In this document: positions 8,274-17,045 of the stretch, one piece after another
How positions within the stretch are numbered: the stretch's first letter is position 1
Layout: the number at the start of each line of letters is the position of its first letter
Assembly: GCA_963850915.1 (NCBI GenBank)
Contig: CAWKND010000006.1
Location: forward strand, 248,001-312,000
Origin: CAVTWH01 sp963850915
Lineage (GTDB): Bacteria > Actinomycetota > Actinomycetes > Mycobacteriales > Micromonosporaceae
DNA: 64,000 nt
Reading direction: 5' to 3'
Notes under the pieces: model-generated
Seen by the model: the letters and a program-made list of their open reading frames with translations, nothing else
Databases searched by the model: none
Told to the model about the DNA's origin: nothing
Program-made: the position numbers and the translations under genes

Positions 8274-9147
8274 ATGGTGAACATCGGTCCGCTACCGCAG
8301 ACTGGTCCGCTGTTCTACCTGCAGGCCGGCGCGGTGGGCACGGGCGCTGCAACTGGTGTCGTGGACGCCGGGTAAGTCGGACGTCCGGGCGTCTGCTGGT
8401 ACTGCCCGTCGAGGCGTGGATGAACATCAACGTCTCACCGAACGGCCACTGGGTCAGCTGGGTGAACGCCGCCGGCGAACTGCACGTGGCGGCGCTGACC
8501 GGCGACGGGCGGACCGATCGGGTACTGCGTAGGTCAGTCGATGGCCAACTGCTGGAGCCGGTATGGTCAGCGGACTCCAGCCGGCTGCTGATCAGTGACC
8601 TGTCCACGAAGCGGATCGGTACTATCAACGTCGGCACGGGTGCCTTCACCGCGCTGCCGCAGAGCCTTCCGGCGCCCGGCACGCGGTCTGGGCCGTGGAC
8701 GGCTCGGGCTTCGGCGTTCCTGGCGTCCGACGGTTCCGTGATGGTGGCCAGGCCGGACGGTACCGGGCAGCGGCAAGATACGGCCAAGGGCGCGATTCCT
8801 CCAGGAGGGCTGGAAGGTCAGCGGGCTGCAGAGCCTTTCCGGGATCGGCGCCGACGACGGTATGGTGAGCGTCAGCCTGGACCCGGGCCGGGACAGTCGG
8901 CCAGCGGGTGTCGGTCGTTGCTCAGCAACACCCTGATCGTGCTCGGTGACGGTCGGCAGATCATGGAAGGTCCCCAAGCGGGCAGCGAATACGCCTTCTT
9001 CCAGGCGGTGTTCCGGCAGAGCGACTTCGAGCACATCTCGCGGTCGCTCAGCGCCCCCATACGGTCGAGCTGATCGGTACCAACGGCGAGTACTGGGGCG
9101 GGGTGCTGGAGCCGACGGCACTGGCCAACTACGCCCTACTGAACTAG
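8274..9147 (+). pseudogene. Frameshifted remnant of a TolB/WD40-like extracellular propeller domain
   Basis: Coding-like sequence continues after the stop at 8269 but jumps frame several times. Recognisable pieces are 'MVNIGPLPQTGPLFYLQAG' (8274 on), 'WTPGK' near 8365, then 'MNINVSPNGHWVSWV' and 'PVWSADSSRLLISDL' (frame starting 8420), and finally 'GEYWGGVLEPTALANYALLN' ending at the TAG at 9145-9147. The 'SPNG..W' and 'WSADSSRLL' strands are typical of TolB-like beta-propeller blades. With 7952-8269 this would make one gene of about 400 codons. Either it is a true pseudogene or the patch contains sequencing indels. Confidence 0.6.
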
Positions 9148-9221
9148 TCGCCCGGTTCCGTGGCCGCCCAGATCGGGCGGCCACGGAAGCGCGCCGAACT
9201 GAGCACCCGTACCCCGGCACC

Positions 9222-10174
9222 TCAGTGCTGGGGGTTCTTGTTCTTGAGCCCCCAGACGCTGCCGACCAGCGTCTGCCCTACCGGCCACGACTCGGCGAAG
9301 CAGCGGAAATCACGCAGGCCGTAGTCCCACATCTTCTTGCCGGGCCAGTAGTACGTGATGGTGAGGTGCGTGTTGGTACCACCGGCGGAGTCTGCGTAGC
9401 CGAGGTACTGGGCGAGCACTCCCAACAGCGGTCGCCGCCGAACTCGTCCAGGCCCTTTTCGCCAGGCCAGTCGCCGGCCGGCGCCCGGAAGGTACCGACA
9501 TACTCCTCGTAGTGCGGCCGGTCGCAGCCGACCAGTTGGATGTCTGGCGACTCGGCGATGGCGGCTCGCCGTCAGACACCCCAGCTGAGCGGCTGGTCGC
9601 CTCCCAGCCCGTCCCGAGCACTGCCGGTCAGCGATCCGAACCCGACGACCGAACGCTATGGTGACGCCGCACGCGTACCAGCGCGCGCCGCGGGCCCACT
9701 CCAACGGGCGGGTACCACCAGCCGCAGGCCGACATTCGCGGCATGCCATTCGCCGCCCAGGTAGTCGCTGACCGGCTTCTCACAACTGAGCAAAGTCGGG
9801 CTCAGCGTTACGCGGGTCGGGCGCGGGGCCGGCCGGTGCCGGGGTTTTGAAGCTCCCACGGATACGGCCTCGAAGTCGTGGGGAAAGCGTTGCACGGTAC
9901 GGGCGACAAGCCGATGGGCGTGACCCCGGTGAATCCAGATTCGTCGAAAGTGAGAGAGTCGTGATCCCGCCACCGCGTCATAGCACTGGCCCACGAGCGG
10001 CGGCTGCCTGACCGGGGCGGTGGTCGCCGGTGCAGGGGGGCGGCCGCTGGCGGGCGTGGCCGGGCGGCGGGCCGGGCGCCGAGCCGGTAGCCGTGCAGCC
10101 GGCAGCTCAGAGTGGCGACCATGGCGAGCGGAGCCGGCGGCCAGTAGCCGGCGGCGCGGAATGGTTGGACGCAT
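9222..10174 (-). pseudogene. Frameshifted septum-formation-like lipoprotein gene
   Basis: On the minus strand, pieces of one protein occur in different frames. These are a signal/lipoprotein-like start near 10120 ('APLAMVATLSC'), 'VGQCYDA' near 9990, 'LLSCEKPVSDYLGGEWHAAN' near 9760, 'EWARGARWYACGV' near 9690, 'LVGCDRPHYEEYVGTFRAP' near 9500, and 'DFRCFAESWPVG' then 'GLKNKNPQH' at the end. The pattern of paired Cys, 'PH.EE..GTF' and 'G.RW..C' matches the actinobacterial septum formation domain (PF13845 type). At least three frame changes are needed to restore a single frame. The start coordinate is approximate. Confidence 0.6.
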
Positions 10175-10295
10175 CGTGGTGTCCCCGTGGAGTGCTGGTC
10201 CACGATGGTGCCAGCTCTTTCGATCTTGAACAAGTCCCAGGCCAGGACCCGTGCGGATCGGCGAGCCGCCGGGAGTCGCGCCCGTCGATCCCGAG

Positions 10296-11123
10296 TCAGG
10301 AGCCGATTCGGCGGTAGCGGGACTGGAAGAAGCAGTACACGCCGAACGCGGCGAAGCCGACGCCGACCGCGATCAGCAGGAACACACCGAAGGGCTGTTG
10401 GACGAGAGCGCGCAGGGCGGCGTCCAGGCCGCGGGACTTGGCCGGGTTGTGGGTGACAGCGGCGTCGACGAGCAGTACGCCGACGATGGCGAAGGCGACG
10501 CCCTTGGCGACGTAGCCGAACTGGCCCAGTCGGGTGATCACCGTGCGGGTGTTGCCGGACATCCGGCTGGTGTGCAGCTTCTCCAGGAACTTGTGCTTGG
10601 CGCCGTAGTAGATCAGTCCCAAACCGACGGCGAGGACGATCAGGCCGGCGAGCGCGGCGAGCCACTGCCCGGCCGGCTTGGCCATCAGCCCCGCGGTGGC
10701 GTTCTGCTGCTGGTTGGCGCTGGAGGTGGGGGAGCCGGCGAGGATCCGGCCGGCGGTGTAGGCGAGCGCGCCGTAGACCACGGTGCGTGCGGCCGAGGCA
10801 AGGCGCTCGAGGGTACGGGCGGTGCCGTGCTTTTCCCGGTGGCCGATCAGGGCGAGCAGTAGCTGCCACACCGCCATCGCGCACAGCCCCACCACGATCA
10901 GGACCAGCAGCACCTTGCCGAACGGCTGGGCGGCGAGCGTGTGGAGCGCCCCGGACTGGTCACCCTCGCTCGCGCCGTCGTGGAGTGCGATCTGTACGGC
11001 GAGCCAGGCGATGGCCAGGTGCAGCAGGCCGTACCCGATGAAGCCGAGCCTGGTCAGCCCGACCAGGACGTCGCTGTTGGCGGTCTTGCGGGCTCCGCGC
11101 CGGGCAGTGTTCGCAGCGGTCAT
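10296..11123 (-). CDS. DUF1206 membrane protein
   Basis: 275 residues from the ATG at 11121-11123 (the frame opens 39 bases further upstream without a ribosome site). Three repeated units, each of two membrane helices, are visible. Each begins with a motif like 'RLGFIGYGLLHLAIAW', 'SAARTVVYGALAYTAGRI' or 'RLGQFGYVAKGVAFAIVG', which is the DUF1206 triplicate pattern. Function unknown; probably an integral plasma-membrane protein. It is divergent from the DedA gene, with a doubled palindromic element in between. Confidence 0.9.
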   Translation of the reverse strand: MTAANTARRGARKTANSDVLVGLTRLGFIGYGLLHLAIAWLAVQIALHDGASEGDQSGALHTLAAQPFGKVLLVLIVVGLCAMAVWQLLLALIGHREKHGTARTLERLASAARTVVYGALAYTAGRILAGSPTSSANQQQNATAGLMAKPAGQWLAALAGLIVLAVGLGLIYYGAKHKFLEKLHTSRMSGNTRTVITRLGQFGYVAKGVAFAIVGVLLVDAAVTHNPAKSRGLDAALRALVQQPFGVFLLIAVGVGFAAFGVYCFFQSRYRRIGS

Positions 11124-11174
11124 GCCTCTGGTTTCCCCCCGCCGGTCGATCCGAAACCCCATTCGGAGTACCCC

Positions 11175-11225
11175 TACTACCAGTCCCGTAGTAGTCCGTG
11201 ATTAACTACTACGAGAGTTGTAGTA
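11175..11225. promoter_or_regulatory. Doubled TACTAC-N7-GTAGTA operator-like element
   Basis: Two identical dyads: TACTAC at 11175-11180 with GTAGTA at 11188-11193, and TACTAC at 11207-11212 with GTAGTA at 11220-11225. Both have 7-bp spacers, and their centres are exactly 32 bp (three helical turns) apart. The element sits between the divergent DUF1206 and DedA genes. TAC-rich dyads of this kind recall BlaI/MecI-type operators. No such regulator is encoded in the window. Confidence 0.75.
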
Positions 11226-11277
11226 CATCCTGCCCTGAGGTGGTCAACCGACGGAGCTGTGGAGTGGGAGTCACCTG

Positions 11278-12000
11278 GTGATCCGAGCCGTTGCCGAGGG
11301 CCTATCCGCGAACCCGCTGGACCCTCGGGGGCTGCTGCGGTCGTTCGGGCTGATCGGCGTGTGCGCCGTACTGTTCGCCGAGACCGGCCTGCTCATCGGG
11401 TTCTTCCTGCCCGGTGACTCGCTGCTGTTCCTGGCCGGCATCGCCGCCTCGCCGGTGGCACTGGACATCGTCGGCGTCCAGCTGTCGCTGCCCGCGCTGC
11501 TGGTCGCCGCCCCGCTGTGCGCCATCGCCGGCGCCCAGGTCGGCCACCTGCTCGGCGCCCGGTACGGCCGGAAGCTGTTCAGCAGGCCGGACTCCCGACT
11601 GTTCAAGACCGAGTACGTGGAGCGCGCGGAGGAGTACTTCGGGCGGTACGGGCCGGCGAAGGCGGTACTGCTGGCCCGGTTCATCCCGGTGGTACGCACC
11701 TTCCTCAACCCGGTCGCCGGGATGCTGCGCATGCCGGGGCGGCGGTTCCTGCTGTGGAACGCCGTCGGTGGAGTGCTGTGGTGCGACGGGGTACTGCTCG
11801 CCGGGTACCTGCTCGCCCGCAAGCTACGCGACACGATCGGCGCCGCCAACATCGACAAGTACCTGCTGCCGGTCGTGGCGCTGATCGTCGTCGTCTCGGC
11901 GCTACCCCTGCTGGTCGAGATCCTCCGTGGCCGCCGCCGCGCCAAAGCCGCTGCCGGTCAGCAGGCAGCTCCCGGCCACAAGGCAGGAGACACAGAATGA
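11278..12000 (+). CDS. DedA family membrane protein
   Basis: 240 residues from the GTG at 11278 (GGAGTGGGAG upstream). The DedA/SNARE-associated fold is shown by 'FAETGLLIGFFLPGDSLLF' near residue 38, 'GAQVGHLLGARYGRKLF' and 'ARFIPVVRTFLNPVAGML'. These include the conserved acidic and Arg residues of the family, which in recent work flips undecaprenyl phosphate or other lipids. It overlaps the start of uppP by ATGA, so the two are probably translationally coupled. This makes functional sense because both handle undecaprenyl carriers. Confidence 0.93.
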   Translation: MIRAVAEGLSANPLDPRGLLRSFGLIGVCAVLFAETGLLIGFFLPGDSLLFLAGIAASPVALDIVGVQLSLPALLVAAPLCAIAGAQVGHLLGARYGRKLFSRPDSRLFKTEYVERAEEYFGRYGPAKAVLLARFIPVVRTFLNPVAGMLRMPGRRFLLWNAVGGVLWCDGVLLAGYLLARKLRDTIGAANIDKYLLPVVALIVVVSALPLLVEILRGRRRAKAAAGQQAAPGHKAGDTE

Positions 12001-13056
12001 GCTCGCACCTGAGCTACCCCGAGGCGATCGTCATCGGCGCGCTGCAGGGCATCACCGAACTCTTCCCGGTCTCCAGCCTCGGGCACAGCGTGCTGATCCC
12101 GGCGCTGATCGGCGGCTCCTGGGCGCGTGACCTCAACGTCTCCACCCCCGAGTCGCCCTACCTGGCCTTTATCGTCGGGCTGCACGTGGCCACCGCGCTG
12201 GCGCTGCTGCTGTTCTTCTGGCGCGACTGGGTACGCATCGTGCGCGGCTTCGGTACCTCGCTGCGCCACCGGCGGATCGAGACACCCAACGAGCGCCTGG
12301 CCTGGATGATCATCCTGGGCAGCATCCCGGTGGGGATAACCGGACTCCTCCTCGAACACACCTTCCGCACGGTGCTCGGCCGGCCGGTACCCGCCGCCAT
12401 CTTCCTGACCATCAATGGCGCGATCCTCTACGGCGCCGAGCGCCTGCGGCGCCGCGCCGACCAGTCGATCGCCGCGCCCACCCCGGTCGGCGGCGGGGCG
12501 TACCGGTCGGCCTTCGCCGCGGCTACCCCAGCCGCCGCCACCGCACCCGCTACGGCACCCGACATCGACCTCGATCCGCCGGCGGGGGAGACTGGGCAGA
12601 CCGTGGAGACTGGGGCAGACCGTGGAGACTCGGGCGCCGTGGGATGCCCGGGCCGACGAGGATGCCGACGAACGGATCGCGCGCCGCTCGTACCGGGAGA
12701 CCACGCTGATCGCCGCCGCGCAGATTCTGGCTCTGCTGCCCGGAATCAGCCGGTCCGGAGTCACCATGGCGGCCGGCCTGTGGCGCGGACTCTCGCACGA
12801 GGACAGTGCCCGCTTCTCGTTCCTGCTCGCCACCCCGGTGATCCTGGCGGCCGGCGTACTGAAGGTCCCCGACCTGTTCGGGCCGCTCGGGGCGGGCATC
12901 CATGGGCAGGTACTCGCCGGCAGCCTCGCCTCGTTCGGCTGTGCGTACCTGTCCGTCCGGTTCCTCACCCGGTACTTCCACACCCGTACGCTCACGCCGT
13001 TCGCCATCTACTGCGCGGTCGCCGGCCTGGCCAGCCTCGCCATCCTCACGCTGTGA
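11997..13056 (+). CDS. uppP: Undecaprenyl-diphosphate phosphatase, frameshifted
   Basis: Dephosphorylates undecaprenyl pyrophosphate at the membrane to recycle the lipid carrier. The 5' frame starts at the ATG at 11997 and has the first signature 'LQGITELFPVSSLGH'. The 3' frame has the second, 'LLPGISRSGVTMAAG', and the final helices, ending at TGA 13054-13056. The two halves are in different frames. The break lies at 12591-12627, where an 18-bp unit is followed by a 19-bp copy with one extra G. Removing that G joins the frames through an unusually long hydrophilic loop of about 50 residues. Both active-site motifs are intact, so the gene may be functional if the extra base is an error. Confidence 0.85.
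12591..12627. repeat. Imperfect tandem repeat carrying the uppP frameshift
   Basis: Unit 1 (12591-12608) is ACTGGGCAGACCGTGGAG. Unit 2 (12609-12627) is identical except for GGGG instead of GGG at 12612-12615. The added base causes the frame break in uppP. A slipped repeat unit with a homopolymer change is the kind of site where replication slippage or base-calling errors occur. Confidence 0.85.
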
Positions 13057-13066
13057 CCGGGAACAG

Positions 13067-14584
13067 ATGACGGCACTGCCCGGGCCGGGTACCCGCGCCG
13101 CGGTCGGCTGGTCCACCGCCGCGGCGGCGGTGAGCTGCCTGGCCGGGCTCGGCTACCAGCCACTCTCCTGGGACGAGGCGGTCACCGCGAACGCCGCCGC
13201 CCGATCCCTTCCCGCGCTGTGGCGGCTGGTCAGCCACACCGACGCCCCGCTGGCCACCTACTACCTGGCGATGCACGGCTGGATGCTGGCCCTGACCGGG
13301 CTGGATGTACGCCCCACCGAGGGGTGGCTGCGGCTGCCCTCCGCACTGGCCGGGATCGGCGCCGTGGCGCTGGCCGCGCTGCTGGCGACGCGCTGGTTCG
13401 GCCCCCGGGTCGGGCTGCTCGCGGGGCTGCTGCTGGCGGTACACCCGCTCTTCGTCTTCTACGCGCACGACGCCCGGCCGTACACCCTGGTGACCCTGTG
13501 CGTCCTGGTGTGCACGCTCGCCCTGGGCCGGGCACTGGCCCGGCCGACCGGCTGGCGGCTGGCGCTCTACGGCGGCAGCTGCGTACTGGTTGTCTACGTG
13601 CACCTGTTCGCCGTGTTCGTACTCGCCGCCCACGCCCTGGTCGTCGGCTGGCGCGGTACCGCCCGGTGGCGGTTCGCCACGGTCGGCGCCGCTGTCGCGG
13701 TCGTCGCGGCGCCGCTGCTCTGGCTGACGCTGCACCAGTCCGGCGAGATCGGCTGGGTACCCCGCCCCGACCTGGCCGGCACGGCGAGTTTCCTGATCCG
13801 GGTGGCGGGCGCGCCGACCCTGCTCCTCGCGGTAGCCCTGGCCGCACTGCTCGCCTGGTCCCGCTGGTTTCCCAGAGCAGGGCACCGGCGGGACAACCCG
13901 GCGGGCCGGGAGCCGGGACCGGTACCCCCGAGGTTTCTGCTGCTCGGCTGGGCGCTGCTGCCGCCGGCTGCGTTGCTGGCCCTCAGTTTCGCGCAGCCGG
14001 CGCTGGTGCCCCGGTACGCGCTGGTGGCGGTACCCGGCGTGGTGATCATGGTCGCGGCGGCCACCGCCCGCCTCGACGGGCGGCGCGCGCTGCTGGCCGG
14101 AGCGGTCACTGTGCTGATCGGCGTGGGCGTAACCGTGGTGCAGCAGAGCCAGCCGTACAAGTACGAGAATTTCCGGGCCGCCGCGGATACCGTCACCGAC
14201 TCGGCGCACGCCGGGGACGGGCTGATCTTCCTGCCGGCCTCCTTCCGGGTCGGCTACGACGAGTACCTGCGCCCCGACGGGCACGACCCGACCCCGGCGC
14301 TCGCGACGGACGTCGCCGTCCGGTCGCCGCTACGCTGGGCGCACGACGACGTCATCGGCGGTCAGGAGTGCGCGCCGGCGCAGCTGGCTGGGCGCATCGA
14401 CCCGCACGAGCGGATCTTCCTGGTCGGCTCGACGCTGTCGGCCGCGATCCGGCAGCGGCACACCCCGGCCGAGCAGGTCAAGGAACAGATCCTTTCCCGG
14501 GGGTACCAGCAGGTCTGGTCTTCCCGCTATGGGGATGTGGCGGTGACCCTGTTCGTCCGCAAGGTGCCGACGGCCACCGCGTAA
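13067..14584 (+). CDS. GT39-type (ArnT/mannosyltransferase-like) membrane glycosyltransferase
   Basis: 505 residues from the ATG at 13067, 10 bp after uppP. It is an integral membrane protein with about 10-12 helices. The first extracytoplasmic loop has 'PLSWDEAVTANAAARSL', the D-E motif used by C-type glycosyltransferases with polyprenyl-phosphate donors. 'HTDAPLATYYLAMHGW' and 'FYAHDARPYTLVTL' follow, both characteristic of the PMT_2/ArnT superfamily. The C-terminal soluble part carries 'PHERIFLVGSTL'. It probably transfers a sugar from a polyprenyl-linked donor to a surface acceptor. It is co-linear with dedA and uppP, which supply or recycle polyprenyl phosphate. Confidence 0.85.
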   Translation: MTALPGPGTRAAVGWSTAAAAVSCLAGLGYQPLSWDEAVTANAAARSLPALWRLVSHTDAPLATYYLAMHGWMLALTGLDVRPTEGWLRLPSALAGIGAVALAALLATRWFGPRVGLLAGLLLAVHPLFVFYAHDARPYTLVTLCVLVCTLALGRALARPTGWRLALYGGSCVLVVYVHLFAVFVLAAHALVVGWRGTARWRFATVGAAVAVVAAPLLWLTLHQSGEIGWVPRPDLAGTASFLIRVAGAPTLLLAVALAALLAWSRWFPRAGHRRDNPAGREPGPVPPRFLLLGWALLPPAALLALSFAQPALVPRYALVAVPGVVIMVAAATARLDGRRALLAGAVTVLIGVGVTVVQQSQPYKYENFRAAADTVTDSAHAGDGLIFLPASFRVGYDEYLRPDGHDPTPALATDVAVRSPLRWAHDDVIGGQECAPAQLAGRIDPHERIFLVGSTLSAAIRQRHTPAEQVKEQILSRGYQQVWSSRYGDVAVTLFVRKVPTATA

Positions 14585-14605
14585 CCGATGTCGGGGCGCT
14601 TTGTA

Positions 14606-14632
14606 GCAAATGAGAGTCTGAATCGCATTTGC
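14606..14632. promoter_or_regulatory. Inverted repeat upstream of the arylsulfatase
   Basis: Perfect 7-bp arms GCAAATG (14606-14612) and CATTTGC (14626-14632) are separated by 13 bp. They lie in an AT-richer stretch 18 bp before the sulfatase start. Position and symmetry suggest an operator. The cognate regulator is unknown. Confidence 0.5.
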
Positions 14633-14649
14633 CCGCCTAGCCTCAGAGC

Positions 14650-16971
14650 ATGGCGAAAGAGTTCAACGGGATCATCAACGTGGACGTGCGGGAGTCCATC
14701 GCGGACTGGGAACCATACGTCGGCGCGACCGCCCCGGACGGCGCCCCCAACGTCCTGATCGTGCTGTACGACGACACCGGCCTGGCCGCCTGGTCGCCGT
14801 TCGGCGGCGCGATCAACATGCCGACGGCCCAGCGGCTGGCCGACAGCGGCGTGCGCTACAGCCAGTGGCACACCACGGCGCTGTGCTCGCCGACGCGGTC
14901 GATCTTCCTCACCGGCCGCAACCACCACCAGAACGGGATGGCCTGCATCACCGAGGGGGCGATCGGCTTCCCCGGCTCCAACGCGCACATCCCCGACGAG
15001 TGCGCGACCATGGCCGAGGTACTGCGCCAGCGCGGCTGGAACACCTACTGGGTCGGCAAGAACCACAACGTACCGGTCGACGAGGCAAACCCCGGCGCCA
15101 CCAAACGCAACTGGCCGTTGATGAAGGGCTGGGACCGGTTCTACGGCTTCCTCGGCGGCGAATCCAACCAGTGGTACCCCACGCTGGTCAACGACAACCA
15201 CTTCGTCGACCAGCCGTACGGGCCGGAGGACGGGTACCACCTCTCCAAGGACCTCGCCGACCAGGCGCTGCAGATGCTGCGCGACTCGCGGCAGAGCGCG
15301 CCGACCCGACCCTGGCTGATGTGGTTCAACCCGGGCGCCAACCACGCACCGCACCACGTGGCCACCGAGTGGGCGGACAAGTACAAGGGCAAGTTCGACG
15401 CCGGGTACGAGGCGTACCGGGAGTGGGTGCACGAGAAGCAGATCGCCATGGGGATCACCCCGGCGGGTACCGAGCTGACCGGGATCAACCCGATGCCGCC
15501 CGGTACCCACGACCCCAATGACGACATGCGACCGTGGGAGACGCTGTCGGCCGACGAGAAGCGGCTGTTCTCCCGAATGGCCGAGGTGTTCGCCGGCTTC
15601 TCCGAGTACACCGACCACCAGATCGGCCGGATCATCGACTTCCTCGCCGAGACCGACCAGCTGGAGAACACCGTCGTGCTCTACTGCGCCGACAACGGGG
15701 CCTCCGGCGAGGGCAGCCCGAACGGATCGGTGAACGAGAACAAGTACTTCAACGGCTGGCCCGACTCGATCGAGGAGAACCTGGCGGCGCTGGACAAGCT
15801 CGGGACGCCGGACACGTACAACCACTACCCGACGGGCTGGGCGGTGGCCTTCTCCACCCCGTTCAAGATGTTCAAGCGGTACTCCTACGCCGGTGGTACC
15901 GCTGATCCGCTGATCATCTCGTGGCCCAGGGGGATCAAGGCCAAGGGCGAGGTACGCCACCAGTACCACCACGCCACCGACATCGTGCCGACCATCCTGG
16001 ACTGCTGCGGGGTTGAGATGCCGGCCCAGGTCAACGGCGTCGACCAGGTACCCCTGCCGGGCGTGTCGATGCGGTACACCTTCGACCAGCCGGACGCGCC
16101 GACCACCAAGGACCGCCAGTACTACGCGATGCTCGGTACCCGGGGCATCTGGCACCAGGGCTGGAAGGCGGTGACCGTACACGGCCCCACCTCGGGGATC
16201 GGCCACTTCGACCAGGACGAGTGGGAGCTGTACCACGTCGACGAGGACCGGGCCGAGGCGCACAACCTGGCCAAGGAGCAGCCGGCGAAGCTGCGCGAGC
16301 TGATCGACCTGTGGTTCGAGGAGGCCGGCAAGTACGACGTGCTGCCACTGGACGACCGGCTGCCGTTCGAGATCCTCGCCGAGCCGCGTCCGTCACCGAT
16401 CCCGCCCACCGACACCTATGTCTACTACCCCGACTCCGCCGAGGTACCCGAGCAGGTGGCGGCGAACACCCGCGGCCGGTCGTTCCGGATCCTGGCCAGT
16501 CTGGAGATCACCGACCCGGACGCGGCCGGGGTGATCTTCGCGCAGGGTTCGCGCTTCGGCGGTCAGGCGATCTTCATCAAGGACCGCAAAGTGCACTACG
16601 TGTACAACTTCCTCGGCCTCAAACCCGAGCAGCAGTTCATCTCCAAGCCGATCACGCCCGGCCGGTACGTCATCGGGGTGGAGTTCACGAAGGAGAAGAC
16701 CGGCGAACACCACGAGACGCTCGGGGCCACGAAGCTGTGGGTCAACGACGAGGTCGTGGCGCAGGGGCCGATGCGTACCCAGGTCGGTTCGTTCAATCTC
16801 TGCGGCGACGGGCTCTGCGTCGGGCGTGACTCCAGTGACGCGGTAAGCGCCGACTACCCGACGCCGTCGCAGTTCCACGGCGGCACCATCGCGCAGGTCG
16901 AGATCAGCGTCGGCGACGACCGGTACGTCGACCTGGAGCGGGAGGCGTTCGCCGCGCTGGCCCGCGAGTAG
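14650..16971 (+). CDS. Arylsulfatase
   Basis: 773-residue sulfatase of the alkaline-phosphatase superfamily. The formylglycine signature is 'LCSPTRSIFLTGRNHHQNG', with the modifiable Cys at about residue 79 (C-x-P-x-R). The metal site shows 'LYDDTG' early and 'LYCADNGASGEG' in the middle. A C-terminal region of about 200 residues with 'FRILASLEI' and 'SRFGGQAIFIKDRKVHYVYNF' is the usual beta-rich extension of this long arylsulfatase group. No signal peptide is visible, so it is cytosolic or exported by another route. It removes sulfate esters. A formylglycine-generating enzyme must be encoded elsewhere. Confidence 0.93.
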   Translation: MAKEFNGIINVDVRESIADWEPYVGATAPDGAPNVLIVLYDDTGLAAWSPFGGAINMPTAQRLADSGVRYSQWHTTALCSPTRSIFLTGRNHHQNGMACITEGAIGFPGSNAHIPDECATMAEVLRQRGWNTYWVGKNHNVPVDEANPGATKRNWPLMKGWDRFYGFLGGESNQWYPTLVNDNHFVDQPYGPEDGYHLSKDLADQALQMLRDSRQSAPTRPWLMWFNPGANHAPHHVATEWADKYKGKFDAGYEAYREWVHEKQIAMGITPAGTELTGINPMPPGTHDPNDDMRPWETLSADEKRLFSRMAEVFAGFSEYTDHQIGRIIDFLAETDQLENTVVLYCADNGASGEGSPNGSVNENKYFNGWPDSIEENLAALDKLGTPDTYNHYPTGWAVAFSTPFKMFKRYSYAGGTADPLIISWPRGIKAKGEVRHQYHHATDIVPTILDCCGVEMPAQVNGVDQVPLPGVSMRYTFDQPDAPTTKDRQYYAMLGTRGIWHQGWKAVTVHGPTSGIGHFDQDEWELYHVDEDRAEAHNLAKEQPAKLRELIDLWFEEAGKYDVLPLDDRLPFEILAEPRPSPIPPTDTYVYYPDSAEVPEQVAANTRGRSFRILASLEITDPDAAGVIFAQGSRFGGQAIFIKDRKVHYVYNFLGLKPEQQFISKPITPGRYVIGVEFTKEKTGEHHETLGATKLWVNDEVVAQGPMRTQVGSFNLCGDGLCVGRDSSDAVSADYPTPSQFHGGTIAQVEISVGDDRYVDLEREAFAALARE

Positions 16972-16986
16972 TCGCACAGGATGCGG

Positions 16987-17017
16987 TCCGGGCCCGGCCT
17001 CAATCGCCGGGCCCGGA
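16987..17017. terminator. Hairpin between convergent sulfatase and propeller genes
   Basis: A perfect 12-bp stem (TCCGGGCCCGGC at 16987-16998, GCCGGGCCCGGA at 17006-17017) closes a 7-base loop. It lies 16 bp after the sulfatase stop and 29 bp before the end of the convergent gene. There is no T-run, as is common in high-GC actinomycetes. It could serve both directions. Confidence 0.6.
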
Positions 17018-17045
17018 TCTGCGTGTCGGGCACCCTCGGGAAGGC

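Noticed and set aside
14527..16263. 578-residue minus-strand open frame
   Set aside because: Antisense to the arylsulfatase with an intact formylglycine motif. No domain recognisable in it.
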